Below are positions 31,995 through 40,747 of a DNA stretch of 64,000 bases, in pieces. The position numbers and the translations under genes are program-made. Source of the stretch: CAVTRI01 sp963737075 (lineage in GTDB: Bacteria > Actinomycetota > Acidimicrobiia > Acidimicrobiales > Palsa-688); contig CAVTRI010000001.1 in assembly GCA_963737075.1 (NCBI GenBank), forward strand, positions 248,001 through 312,000. Direction: 5' to 3'. Each line of letters begins with the position of its first letter. The first letter of the stretch is position 1. Under the pieces are notes generated by a model. That model was not told the origin of the DNA. It saw nothing but the letters and a program-made list of their open reading frames with translations, and ran no database searches.

Positions 31995-33595
31995 CCGCGG
32001 ACGCCTACACAGTCGTGATCCCCACTGTGGGGCGGCCCTCTCTGCCTGATCTGCTGAGGTCCCTCGACCAAAGCCCGGGCCCGACGCCCGCCGAGGTCAT
32101 CGTCGTCGACGACCGCCGGCGACCGCAAAGCCCCCTCGCCTTGCCGCCGACCGGCCTGCCGACGAGGGTGCAGCGCGGTCGCGGCGCCGGCCCGGCCGCC
32201 GCCCGCAACGTCGGATGGCGGACGTCCGCCACGGCGTGGGTGGTGTTCCTCGACGATGACGTCGTCGTGGACGAGGGCTGGCGGGAGGCGCTCGCCGCCG
32301 ACCTGGCGGTCATCCCCGACGACGCCGCCGCCAGCCAGGCACGGCTGTCGGTGCCGCAACCCAGGGGTCGGCGGCCGACGGACTGGGAGCGCAACGTGGC
32401 CGGCCTGGAGACGGCGTGCTGGATCACGGCCGACATGGCCTACCGCAGGGCCGTGCTGGAGGAGGTGGGCGGCTTCGACGAGCGCTTCCCCCGCGCCTTT
32501 CGCGAGGATGCCGACATCGGGTTGCGGGTCAACGCCGCCGGCTACCTGTTGCTGCAAGGCGAGCGGCGGTCGACGCATCCGGTGAGGCACGCGTCGCCCT
32601 GGGTGAGCATCAGGGCCCAGGCCGGCAACGCTGACGACGTGCTCATGCGGGCGCTGCACGGGCCGGACTGGCGGCTGCGGGCTCACGCGGAGGGTGGACG
32701 CACCGACCGGCACGTGGCCACGACCATGGCGGCGGCCATCGCGCTGGCCTCCTCCAGGGCCCACAGGCGTCGCCTGGCTGCCGTCGCCGCCCTGATGTGG
32801 GCCGCCGGCACGGCGGAGCTGGCCGCCAGGCGCATCGTCCCTGGCCCCCGAACGGTGCGGGAGGTGACCACCATGCTGGCCACCTCCACCGTGCTGCCGC
32901 CGGCCGCCACCGCTTATTGGGCGATCGGCTGGGGCCGTCTGCCGAAGCTGCTGTCCGATGCCAGCCGCGCGCCACTTGGCCAGAGCCGTCCACCGCTCGC
33001 TGTGCCATGGCCGACCGTCCGGGGGAGGTGGCGTTACGGGCTAGTGCCCCGGCAGCTCACGGCGGACGTGGAGTGGCGTCCCCAGGCGATCCTGCTCGAC
33101 CGCGACGGCACCTTGGTCGTCGACGTGCCCTACAACGGTGAGCCGGACGCCGTGGTCCCCATGCCGGGGGTGCGCCAAGCGCTGCGCCGGGCCCGCGCCG
33201 CCGGGCTGGCCGTGGGCGCGGTGACCAATCAGAGCGGCGTGGGGCGGGGCCAGCTCACCCTGCCCGAAGTCGACGCCGTCAACCGGCGGGTGGAGGAGCT
33301 GGTGGGCCGCATCGACGTGTGGGCGGTGTGCCCGCACGCACCCGACGACGGGTGCGGATGCCGCAAGCCGGCTCCCGGGCTCATCAAGGAGGCTGCGAAT
33401 CGGTTGGGAGTCGACCCGTCAGGGTGCGCCGTAATAGGGGACACCGCAGCCGATGTCGACGCCGCGGCTGCGGCAGGGGCGCGCGGCGTGCTGGTCCCGA
33501 CACGCGCCACCCGTTCCGATGAGATTCGGGCCGCCCGACAGGTCGCGCCCGACCTGCTCACGGCCATAGATCTGGTCGTCGGTGGACGATGCTGA
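31991..33595 (+). CDS. fusion of GT2 glycosyltransferase and GmhB-like heptose bisphosphate phosphatase
   Basis: 534 residues. Residues 1-250 are a GT2 transferase: YTVVIPTVGRPSLPDLLRSL, a DDD-like metal site (VFLDDDVV) and RAFREDADIGLRV. A linker with hydrophobic helices follows. Residues 365-534 are a HAD phosphatase with DRDGT at 370-374, TNQSGVGRG, and a zinc loop Cys447, His449, Cys455, Cys457 followed by RKPAPG, typical of D,D-heptose 1,7-bisphosphate phosphatase GmhB. This fusion places a heptose pathway step on a glycosyltransferase. It overlaps its neighbours at both ends. Confidence 0.88.
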   Translation: MTADAYTVVIPTVGRPSLPDLLRSLDQSPGPTPAEVIVVDDRRRPQSPLALPPTGLPTRVQRGRGAGPAAARNVGWRTSATAWVVFLDDDVVVDEGWREALAADLAVIPDDAAASQARLSVPQPRGRRPTDWERNVAGLETACWITADMAYRRAVLEEVGGFDERFPRAFREDADIGLRVNAAGYLLLQGERRSTHPVRHASPWVSIRAQAGNADDVLMRALHGPDWRLRAHAEGGRTDRHVATTMAAAIALASSRAHRRRLAAVAALMWAAGTAELAARRIVPGPRTVREVTTMLATSTVLPPAATAYWAIGWGRLPKLLSDASRAPLGQSRPPLAVPWPTVRGRWRYGLVPRQLTADVEWRPQAILLDRDGTLVVDVPYNGEPDAVVPMPGVRQALRRARAAGLAVGAVTNQSGVGRGQLTLPEVDAVNRRVEELVGRIDVWAVCPHAPDDGCGCRKPAPGLIKEAANRLGVDPSGCAVIGDTAADVDAAAAAGARGVLVPTRATRSDEIRAARQVAPDLLTAIDLVVGGRC

Positions 33596-34641
33596 GGGGA
33601 AAGGACCGCCCGCGGGTGCTGGTCGCCCGGCTCGACAGCGCAGGCGACGTGCTGCTCAGCGGGCCCGCGGTGCGGGCAGTCGCAGCATCCGGAGCGCGGG
33701 TCAGCTATCTGTGCAGCCCTCGAGGCGCCCAGGCGGCGCGCCTGCTGCCCGGCGTCGACGAGGTGCTGGAAAACCGGGCGCCGTGGATCGACGCTCACCC
33801 CGAGCCGGCGACCCGTGAAGTAGCAGACCGTCTGATCGGCAGCCTGTGCCAGGCGGAGCCGGACGAGATGATCATCTTCACGTCCTGGCATCAGAGTCCG
33901 TTGCCGCTGGCGCTGCTGGCGCGCATGGTGGGGGTGCCTCGTATCTCGGCGATCAGCGTCGACTACCCAGGGTCGCTGCTCGACGTGCGCCACCGCGTGG
34001 ACGACGACCTGCACGAGGTGGAGCGCAACCTGTCCCTGGCGAAGGCCGCCGGTTATCCGCTGCCGGCCGGCGACCACCGCGGCTTGGAGGTCGTATCCTT
34101 ACGGGGCCGGCCGCCCTGGCTCCCGGACCGCTACGTCGCCGTTCACCCGGGGGCGGCCGCGCCCGCCCGGACCTGGTCGCCAAAACGCTTTGGCGAGCTC
34201 GTTGCGTTCCTCGCCGACACCGGGCAACGGGTCGTCGTCACCGGAGGGCCCGACGAGACGGTCTTGACCGCGCAGGTCTGCGGCGCCCACCTCGGAACGC
34301 CTTCTGTCATGGATCTCGGAGGGGGCACCGATCTCGCTGCTCTCGCCGCGGTGCTCGCGGGTGCCGACATGCTCGTGACCGGCAACACCGGCCCCGCGCA
34401 CCTGGCCGCCGCCGTCGGCACGCCCGTCGTCAGTATCTATCCGCCGACCGTTCCGGCCGAACGGTGGCGGCCGTGGATGGTCCCTTACAAGTTGGTCGGC
34501 GATCAGGGCATCGCCTGTCGAGGATGTCGCGCAGTCGAGTGCCCGGTACCGGGCCATCCCTGCGTCGACCAGTTGGCGGTCGAGGACGTGCTTCGCGCGA
34601 TGCGTCCTCTTTTCCCCGATTATGAGGACGTCCCGGCATGA
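33589..34641 (+). CDS. GT9 (ADP-heptose type) glycosyltransferase
   Basis: 350 residues with the two Rossmann domains of the heptosyltransferase family. VARLDSAGDVLLSGPAVRAV is the N-terminal signature with the conserved Asp. The C-terminal part has VAVHPGAAAPARTWSPKRFG, VVVTGGPDE, GGGTDLAALAAVLAGAD and TGNTGPAHLAAAVGTPVVSIY. It should transfer heptose from ADP-heptose at the cytoplasmic membrane face. Cysteines near 308-320 (CRGCRAVECPVPGHPC) might bind metal. The start overlaps the preceding stop by seven bases; the next gene overlaps as ATGA. Confidence 0.9.
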   Translation: MLRGKDRPRVLVARLDSAGDVLLSGPAVRAVAASGARVSYLCSPRGAQAARLLPGVDEVLENRAPWIDAHPEPATREVADRLIGSLCQAEPDEMIIFTSWHQSPLPLALLARMVGVPRISAISVDYPGSLLDVRHRVDDDLHEVERNLSLAKAAGYPLPAGDHRGLEVVSLRGRPPWLPDRYVAVHPGAAAPARTWSPKRFGELVAFLADTGQRVVVTGGPDETVLTAQVCGAHLGTPSVMDLGGGTDLAALAAVLAGADMLVTGNTGPAHLAAAVGTPVVSIYPPTVPAERWRPWMVPYKLVGDQGIACRGCRAVECPVPGHPCVDQLAVEDVLRAMRPLFPDYEDVPA

Positions 34642-35570
34642 GGGTCCTGATCTGGCACGTGCACGGCTCGTGGACGACCTCTTTCGTGCACGGGCCGCAC
34701 GACTACCTGGTCCCTGTCCTTCCGGATCGTGGACCCGATGGCCTCGGTCGGGCCCGCACATGGGATTGGCCGGCGTCGGTGGTCGAAGTGACGCCCGAAG
34801 AGGCGCTGCGGGCTGACATCGACGTCGTCATTCTCCAGCGCCCGCAGGAGCTGCGCTGGCTGGCGGAGGAGTGGACCGGGCGCCGACCGGGGCGCGACCT
34901 TCCGGCTGTCTACGTCGAGCACAACGCGCCTGACGGGCCGGCGGCCGAAACCCGCCACCCGGCGGCGGGCCTTCCCGGTGTCGTCATCGCTCACGTCACC
35001 CACTTCAACCGGCTCATGTGGGACACAGGGCCATCCGAGGCGGTCGTCATCGAGCACGGGGTGGTGGACCCGGGCCACCGCTACACCGGTCGTCTCGCGG
35101 CTGCGGCCATGGTCGTCAATGACCCGCTGCGGAGGGGTCGGGTTCCGGGCACCGATCTGCTCGCCGACTTCCGAGCGCGGGCGCGCGTTGACCTGTTTGG
35201 TATGCGCAGCGAGCCGCTGGGCGGCGTCGACCTGCCTCAGCATCGCCTCCATACGGCGATGGCGCGTCGCCGGGTGTACCTGCATGTCACCCGCTGGACG
35301 TCCCTCGGGTTGAGCCTGATCGAGGCCATGCATCTCGGCATGCCGGTGGTCGCGTTGGCGACCACCGAAGTGGCGGAAGCCGTGCCGGCCGCGGCAGGCG
35401 TCGTCACCAACCGTCTCGACCGCCTCGCCGACGCGCTCGTAGCACTGATCGCTGATCGCGAGGAGGCTCGCGCACGGGGGGACGCCGCTCGGCACGCGGC
35501 GCTCACGCGCTACGGGCACAAGCGGTTTCTCGGAGATTGGGACCGGCTGCTCGAGGAGGTGACCCGGTGA
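34638..35570 (+). CDS. glycosyltransferase (GT1/GT4-like)
   Basis: 310 residues. It begins MRVLIWHVHGSWTTSFVHGP, contains VVILQRPQELRWLAEEW and VYVEHNAPDGPAAETRHPA, then HVTHFNRLMWDTGPSEAVVIEHGVVDP, and ends with a short GT4-like acceptor region (LSLIEAMHLGMPVVALATTE). It is shorter than usual GT4 enzymes. Proteins with this opening occur in several bacterial polysaccharide loci. It overlaps the previous gene as ATGA and the following as GTGA. The acceptor is unknown. Confidence 0.85.
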   Translation: MRVLIWHVHGSWTTSFVHGPHDYLVPVLPDRGPDGLGRARTWDWPASVVEVTPEEALRADIDVVILQRPQELRWLAEEWTGRRPGRDLPAVYVEHNAPDGPAAETRHPAAGLPGVVIAHVTHFNRLMWDTGPSEAVVIEHGVVDPGHRYTGRLAAAAMVVNDPLRRGRVPGTDLLADFRARARVDLFGMRSEPLGGVDLPQHRLHTAMARRRVYLHVTRWTSLGLSLIEAMHLGMPVVALATTEVAEAVPAAAGVVTNRLDRLADALVALIADREEARARGDAARHAALTRYGHKRFLGDWDRLLEEVTR

Positions 35571-36856
35571 AGATCGCGATGGTGTCCGAGCACGCCAGCC
35601 CGCTCGCCGCTGTCGGCGGCGTCGACGCGGGAGGCCAAAACGTCCATGTGGCGGCGCTTTCCTGTGCGCTGGCGCGAAAGGGCGTTGAAGTGGTCGTGCA
35701 CACCCGGCGCGACGACGCCGGTCTGCCACGGCGCGTCCGCCTGGCGCCGGGCGTGAACGTCGACCACGTGCCCGCCGGGCCCGCCCAGCCCATCCCGAAG
35801 GATGAGCTCCTGCCGCACATGGGTGCCTTCGCGGCGCAGCTCCGCCGCGAGTGGCGACGACGCCCGCCCGATGTCGTCCACGCCCACTTCTGGATGTCCG
35901 GCCTGGCAGCCTTGCATGCCGCCGAGGGCCTGAATATCCCCGTGGTACAAACGTTTCATGCCTTGGGGGTGGTCAAGCGCCGCCATCAGGGCGACCGCGA
36001 TACCAGCCCCCCCGAACGCCTCGACGTCGAAGCCATGCTGGCCCACCGCGCCCACCATCTCGTCGTGACCTGCAGCGATGAGCTGTTCGAGCTGGTCGGT
36101 CTCGGCGCCGACCCCAAACGGATGAGCATTGTGCCCTGCGGCGTCGACCTGTCCCGTTTCCGACCGGACGGGCCGTCCTGGTGGCCGCCGTTCACAGGAA
36201 GGAACGGCGTGGGTGCAGGCCGGCTGCTGGCCGTCGGCCGCCTCGTGGAGCGCAAAGGCGTTGACGACGTGATCACCGCCCTGGCAAACGTGCCCGGCGC
36301 CCAACTGGTCGTCGCCGGCGGCCCGCCGCTCGAGGGCCTTGCCGTCGACCCCGACGCCTCCCGACTGGTCCGGCGGGCTCGGGACTGTGGGGTCGCCGAC
36401 CGTGTGCGCCTCATCGGCCGGGTGGACCACCGCGTCCTGCCCGCTCTGCTGCGGGCGGCTGATGCGGTGGTGTGCACGCCCTGGTACGAGCCGTTCGGCA
36501 TCGTGCCTGTCGAAGCCATGGCCTGCGGGATCCCCGTCGTCGTGGCGCAGGTCGGCGGCCTGACGGACACCGTCATTCATGACGTCACCGGCCTGCACGT
36601 GCCGCCTCGCGACCCCGCATCGCTGGCCGCCGCGTTGCGCGGCCTTCTGGCCGACTCCGGGCTGCGGGCCCGCCTCGCTCAGGCCGGCCAGGACCGTTCC
36701 CGCGCCCGTTACCCGTGGTCGCGGGTGGCTGCGGCCACGCTGGACGCCTACGCGGTGGCCACCGGGGCCCGCCCCTCCCGGAGCATCGGTCTGGTGCGTC
36801 GGGGCGCCGGGTCGGGCAGCGGGGGGGTGGGTGCGGAGCCGGGAGGGGTGGGATGA
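35567..36856 (+). CDS. GT4 glycosyltransferase
   Basis: 429 residues. N-terminal VSEHASPLAAVGGVDAGGQN with HVAALSCALARKG is the GT4 start, and VVHAHFWMSGLAALHAAEG the acceptor-site region. The donor site has RLLAVGRLVERKGVDDVITA and EPFGIVPVEAMACGIPVVVA (E-x7-E). GTG 35567 overlaps the previous stop as GTGA. The last 40 residues are Gly-rich and lie outside the fold. It is probably a retaining enzyme using a nucleotide sugar, downstream of the GT9 step. Confidence 0.9.
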   Translation: MKIAMVSEHASPLAAVGGVDAGGQNVHVAALSCALARKGVEVVVHTRRDDAGLPRRVRLAPGVNVDHVPAGPAQPIPKDELLPHMGAFAAQLRREWRRRPPDVVHAHFWMSGLAALHAAEGLNIPVVQTFHALGVVKRRHQGDRDTSPPERLDVEAMLAHRAHHLVVTCSDELFELVGLGADPKRMSIVPCGVDLSRFRPDGPSWWPPFTGRNGVGAGRLLAVGRLVERKGVDDVITALANVPGAQLVVAGGPPLEGLAVDPDASRLVRRARDCGVADRVRLIGRVDHRVLPALLRAADAVVCTPWYEPFGIVPVEAMACGIPVVVAQVGGLTDTVIHDVTGLHVPPRDPASLAAALRGLLADSGLRARLAQAGQDRSRARYPWSRVAAATLDAYAVATGARPSRSIGLVRRGAGSGSGGVGAEPGGVG

Positions 36857-37449
36857 GCATGTCGCTCGACGCCCATCTCCACGGCACGGCATCCGCGTTG
36901 CGAAGCCTGGCCGGGCAGCTGTCGATCATCGAAACATGGGGCTGGCTGGTCGCCGACTGGCTGGACGGCGGAGGCCGACTGCTCGCGGCGGGCAACGGTG
37001 GGAGCGCCGCAGAAGCGCAACACCTGACGGCTGAATTGGTGGGCCGGTACCAGGACGAACGGCGGCCGCTGAGTGCCATCGCTCTGCACGCCGACACCTC
37101 GTCGCTTACCGCCATCGGCAACGACTACGGCCCCGACGAGGCGTACGCCCGTCAGGTCGCCGCCCACGGCCGTCCGGGCGACGTGCTGGTAGCTCTCAGC
37201 ACCTCCGGCCACAGCCGCAACGTGGTGGCGGCCGCCGAGCGGGCCCGAGCGGGCGGGTTGCGAGTGCTGGCGCTCACCGGTCCCCGTCCCAACCCGCTCG
37301 CCGACGTGAGCGACGCGTGCCTGTCGATCCAGAGCGCCGTTGCCGCTCACATTCAGGAAGCGCATCTGGTCGCCGTCCACCTGCTGTGCACAAGTGTCGA
37401 CGAGCGGCTCGGATACCTCGCCATGGCCGGGGACCGGGTGGCGACGTGA
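36853..37449 (+). CDS. gmhA: sedoheptulose 7-phosphate isomerase
   Basis: 198 residues with a SIS domain. GNGGSAAEAQHLTAEL covers residues 47-62, with His57 and Glu61 in the places of the E. coli GmhA metal and base residues; LSTSGHSRNVVAAAERAR is the second phosphate site and HIQEAHLVAVH carries the C-terminal histidines. It makes D-glycero-D-manno-heptose 7-phosphate. ATGA overlap with the GT4 gene and GTGA with hldE. The pathway pairing with HldE and the GmhB domain fixes the role beyond the fold. Confidence 0.92.
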   Translation: MSMSLDAHLHGTASALRSLAGQLSIIETWGWLVADWLDGGGRLLAAGNGGSAAEAQHLTAELVGRYQDERRPLSAIALHADTSSLTAIGNDYGPDEAYARQVAAHGRPGDVLVALSTSGHSRNVVAAAERARAGGLRVLALTGPRPNPLADVSDACLSIQSAVAAHIQEAHLVAVHLLCTSVDERLGYLAMAGDRVAT

Positions 37450-38822
37450 ACCGAAGGCCGCTCGTCGTTGTCGGGGACTCGCTGCTTGACCGTGACGTCG
37501 AGGGGCGTGTCGATCGCCTGTGCCCCGATGCCCCTGTCCCCGTTCTCCAGGAAAGCGTGCGCTCGAGCCGCCCCGGGGGCGCGGCGCTCGCCGCCGTCAT
37601 GGCTGCCGCCGACGGCCACGATGTCACGCTGGTCACCGCGCTCAGCGCCGATGCGGCCGGACTGGAGCTGGCCGCCCTGCTCGCGGAGGCGGGCGTCGCG
37701 GTTGTCGATTTGCGTTCTGCGGGGGCCACGCCCGAGAAAATTCGCTTGTGCAGCAATGGTCGTTGCCTCCTGCGCCTTGACAGAGGCGAGTCGCAGCGGG
37801 CGGCGTTCGGTGCCCCTCCGGAGGAGCTCGATCGGTTGCTCGCCCATGCGGCCGCGGTGTTGGTTTCTGACTACGGGCGCGGGATGGCGGAGGTTGCGCA
37901 GGTGCGCGGTACCGCGTCCGGGCACGCGCCCGTCGTATGGGATCCGCATCTCTGCGGGCCTGCGCCGCCGCCGGGTTGCCGCCTGGTCACGCCCAACCGC
38001 AAGGAGCTCGACGGCTGCTTCCCATCGACGGATGGAGGGGGATGGTCGCGCTTGACGTTGCAGGCCCGTAGGGCTCGCAGCGCGTGGAACGTACACGGGG
38101 TCGCAGTGACCATCGGGGCGGGCGGGGCGCTACTGGTTACCGACGACCGAGCGCCGCTCGCCGTCCCCGCCACCCCGGCCAACGGCGACGCCTGCGGGGC
38201 TGGCGACCGCTTCGCGGCCGTGTGCACCGGACGGCTGGCCGACGGCGCCCTTCCGTCCGAAGCGGTCGTTGACGCCGTAGCCGCCGCCAGCGCGTACGTC
38301 GCGGGCGGCGGCCCCCGGAGCTTCTTCGCTTCTCAGTCGCCGTCCGCGCCGGAGCGCATGCCAGCCGAGGATGCCGCGGCACTGGCTGCCGCGGTCCGCC
38401 AGCGGGGCGGCACCGTCGTGGCGACCGGCGGCTGCTTCGACCTGGTCCACGCCGGGCATGTATCGCTGCTCCAGGCCGCCCGGGCCCTCGGCGACTGTCT
38501 CGTCGTCTGCCTCAACTCGGACCGTTCAGTGCATCGGCTCAAGGGCCCCGGACGCCCCGTCGTGGCCGAAGCCGACCGCGTAGCTGTGCTCATGGCTCTC
38601 GGGTGCGTCGATGCCGTCGCCGTATTCGACGACGACACCCCCGTCCGGGTGCTGAAGCAGATTCGGCCGCACGTGTTCGCCAAAGGCGGCGACTACGCAG
38701 GGATGGACCTGCCCGAGGAGGCAGCCATGCGGCGTTGGGGCGGGCAAGCGGTCACCCTGCCCTACCTGCGGGGCCGGTCGACGACTGAACTACTACGCGG
38801 CGCAGCGACGTTCCTGCAGTGA
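37446..38822 (+). CDS. hldE: bifunctional heptose 7-phosphate kinase / heptose 1-phosphate adenylyltransferase
   Basis: 458 residues. The N-terminal ribokinase domain starts LVVVGDSLLDRDVEGRVDRL with a GGAALAAV glycine stretch and the catalytic GAGD at 251-254. The C-terminal adenylyltransferase starts GGCFDLVHAGHVSLLQAARA with nucleotide-binding His335 and His338 and ends in KGGDYAGMDLPEE and RGRSTTELL. Both halves of the HldE pathway are therefore present, yielding ADP-D-glycero-beta-D-manno-heptose. GTGA overlaps at both ends. No HldD epimerase is in the window, so a D,D-heptose is expected. Confidence 0.93.
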   Translation: MNRRPLVVVGDSLLDRDVEGRVDRLCPDAPVPVLQESVRSSRPGGAALAAVMAAADGHDVTLVTALSADAAGLELAALLAEAGVAVVDLRSAGATPEKIRLCSNGRCLLRLDRGESQRAAFGAPPEELDRLLAHAAAVLVSDYGRGMAEVAQVRGTASGHAPVVWDPHLCGPAPPPGCRLVTPNRKELDGCFPSTDGGGWSRLTLQARRARSAWNVHGVAVTIGAGGALLVTDDRAPLAVPATPANGDACGAGDRFAAVCTGRLADGALPSEAVVDAVAAASAYVAGGGPRSFFASQSPSAPERMPAEDAAALAAAVRQRGGTVVATGGCFDLVHAGHVSLLQAARALGDCLVVCLNSDRSVHRLKGPGRPVVAEADRVAVLMALGCVDAVAVFDDDTPVRVLKQIRPHVFAKGGDYAGMDLPEEAAMRRWGGQAVTLPYLRGRSTTELLRGAATFLQ

Positions 38823-39872
38823 CCTCACTCGGCACTCGTCCCGCGCTCGCCGCTCTCCGCGCCTGGCCCGTCCCCGCGGGCGCACCCAAACTGGTGGTCT
38901 TGCGGGCGCTGGGGCTCGGTGACCTCCTCACTGGCCTTCCTGCCCTCCGCGCCCTCGCCGACGCGTTCCCCGCCCACCGGCGGAATCCTAGCGGCTCCTC
39001 CGGATCTGCGCCCGCTCGTCGAGCACACGGGCACCGTGCACGCTGTGTCGCCGACCGCGGGCTTGGTCCCGCTCGCCCGCAGCCTCATGCATCCTGACGT
39101 CGGCGTCGACCTGCACGGCCGCGGGCCCGGGAGCCAGCCGTTGCTCCTCGAGCTGCGACCACGCCAGCTGGTGGCCTGGCGGCATCCTGCCGTCCCCGGG
39201 ACAGAGCGAGGCTCCCTCTGGCGGGCGGGCGAGCACGAGGTGGCCCGGTGGTGCCGGCTGCTCGTCGAGCACGGCATCCCAGCCGATCCGTCCCGGTTGG
39301 ACCTGGAGCCGCCGCATGTCCGCGTCCCGCCATGGGTGAAAGGAGCCACCATTGTCCACCCCGGTGCCGCCGCCCCGTCTCGTCGTTGGCCGGCCGATCG
39401 CTTCGCCGCCGTCGCGCGCGCGGAACTGGCATCTGGGCGGACCGTGGTGGTGACCGGCAGCCCATCGGAACGCGCGTTGGCCGGCCAGGTGGCGGCGCTC
39501 GCAGTCGACGCCGCGAGTCACGCGGCGGGCGCGGCCCGGGAGGCTCCGTGCATCCGTGTCCTGGCCGGGCGGACAGGACTCCTCGGTCTGGCCGCGGTGT
39601 TTGCGGCCGCGGGCAAGGTGGTGTGCGGTGACACCGGCGCCGGCCACCTGGCCACCGCGGTGGGCACGCCGTCGGTAGTGCTGTTCGGACCGATCCCGCC
39701 ATCCATGTGGGGGCCGCCACCCACCCGGCCCCAGCACGTGCCATTGTGGGCCGGAAAGCTCGGTGACCCGCACGGCGCCGAGGTTGACCCCGGGCTGCTG
39801 GAGATCAGCGTTGCCGACGTGCTCGCTGCCCTCGACCGCCTTGCCGAGGTCAGATGCGCGACCCCCGCCTGA
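38819..39872 (+). pseudogene. GT9 heptosyltransferase-like gene with a one-base frameshift
   Basis: The first frame (GTG 38819, GTGA overlap with hldE) encodes LVVLRALGLGDLLTGLPALR and ALADAFPAHRR, the GT9 N-terminus. At about 38980-38986 the sense reading shifts by one base to a second frame (ILAAPPDLRPLVEHTGTV) that carries VHPGAAAPSRRWPADRFAAV and CGDTGAGHLATAVGTPSVVL to the stop at 39872. One extra base in GGCGGAATCC explains it. It is either a recent lesion or a sequencing error; both halves otherwise look intact. It should have been a second heptosyltransferase. Confidence 0.8.
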
Positions 39873-40747
39873 CGGTCGTCGTCATCACGCGCGACCGGGC
39901 GGCGGAGCTCGCCGGCGCTGTCGACCGCCTGCTCGGTCTGCCGGAGGGACCGCGTGTCGTGGTCGTGGACAACGCATCGGTGGACGGCACGCCGGTCATG
40001 CTCCGTCGCGACTTCCCCGGTGTGGAGCTGCTCAGTCTCCCCGCCAACATCGGGGCCGCCGGGCGCAATCTCGGCCTGACCCGGGCGATCACGCCCTACG
40101 TGGCGTTCGCCGACGACGACACATGGTGGGAGCCTGGCGCGTTGCGACGCGCCGCCGACGTCCTCGACCGCTTCTCCCGCCTGGCGCTCGTGACCGGTCG
40201 CATCGTCGTCGAGCCCGTCGGCACCGAGGACCCGGTGTGCGCCGACCTCCGGGACGCGCCGCTGCCGCACCCGGACTTGCCCGGCCATCCGTTGCTCAGC
40301 TTCCTCGCCGGGGCCACAGTGACCCGCCGGGCGGCACTGCTCGGCGCAGGAGGGTTCCATTGGCGGCTGCTGGTGGGCGGCGAGGAGGAGCTCCTCGGCG
40401 CGGACCTGGCGGCCGCGGGGTGGGCGATGGCACACGTACCCGAGGTCGCGGTGCACCATCGGGCGTCGGCGGTCCGCGACCCGGACCGCCGGCGGCGGCT
40501 CGGTATTCGCAACACGCTTTGGTTTGCATGGGCCCGACGGCCGGCGGGCGCCGCCGCACGACGCACCGTCGCCACCGCCCGCCGCGTCCCTCGGGATGCC
40601 ACCTCCCTGGGAGCGTTCGGCGACGTGGTCGGCGGCGTGCCGTGGGTCCTGCGCGAACGCCGAGTCGTGCCCGCCTCGGTCGAGGCCGGCCTCCGGCGTC
40701 TCGACCGTCAGCAACTTGTGTCTCCAGCCCGCCGGTACGTGTCGTGA
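39854..40747 (+). CDS. GT2 glycosyltransferase (first of a tandem pair)
   Basis: 297 residues of the GT-A fold: RLTVVVITRDRAAELAGAVD, VVVVDNASVDGT, a metal-site ADDDTWW, and GGEEELLGADLAAAGW in the acceptor region with HHRASAVRDPDRR near the end. No membrane segment. ATG 39854 lies 19 bases inside the preceding reading frame. The next gene is a clear paralogue. Its donor is unknown. Confidence 0.88.
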   Translation: MRDPRLTVVVITRDRAAELAGAVDRLLGLPEGPRVVVVDNASVDGTPVMLRRDFPGVELLSLPANIGAAGRNLGLTRAITPYVAFADDDTWWEPGALRRAADVLDRFSRLALVTGRIVVEPVGTEDPVCADLRDAPLPHPDLPGHPLLSFLAGATVTRRAALLGAGGFHWRLLVGGEEELLGADLAAAGWAMAHVPEVAVHHRASAVRDPDRRRRLGIRNTLWFAWARRPAGAAARRTVATARRVPRDATSLGAFGDVVGGVPWVLRERRVVPASVEAGLRRLDRQQLVSPARRYVS

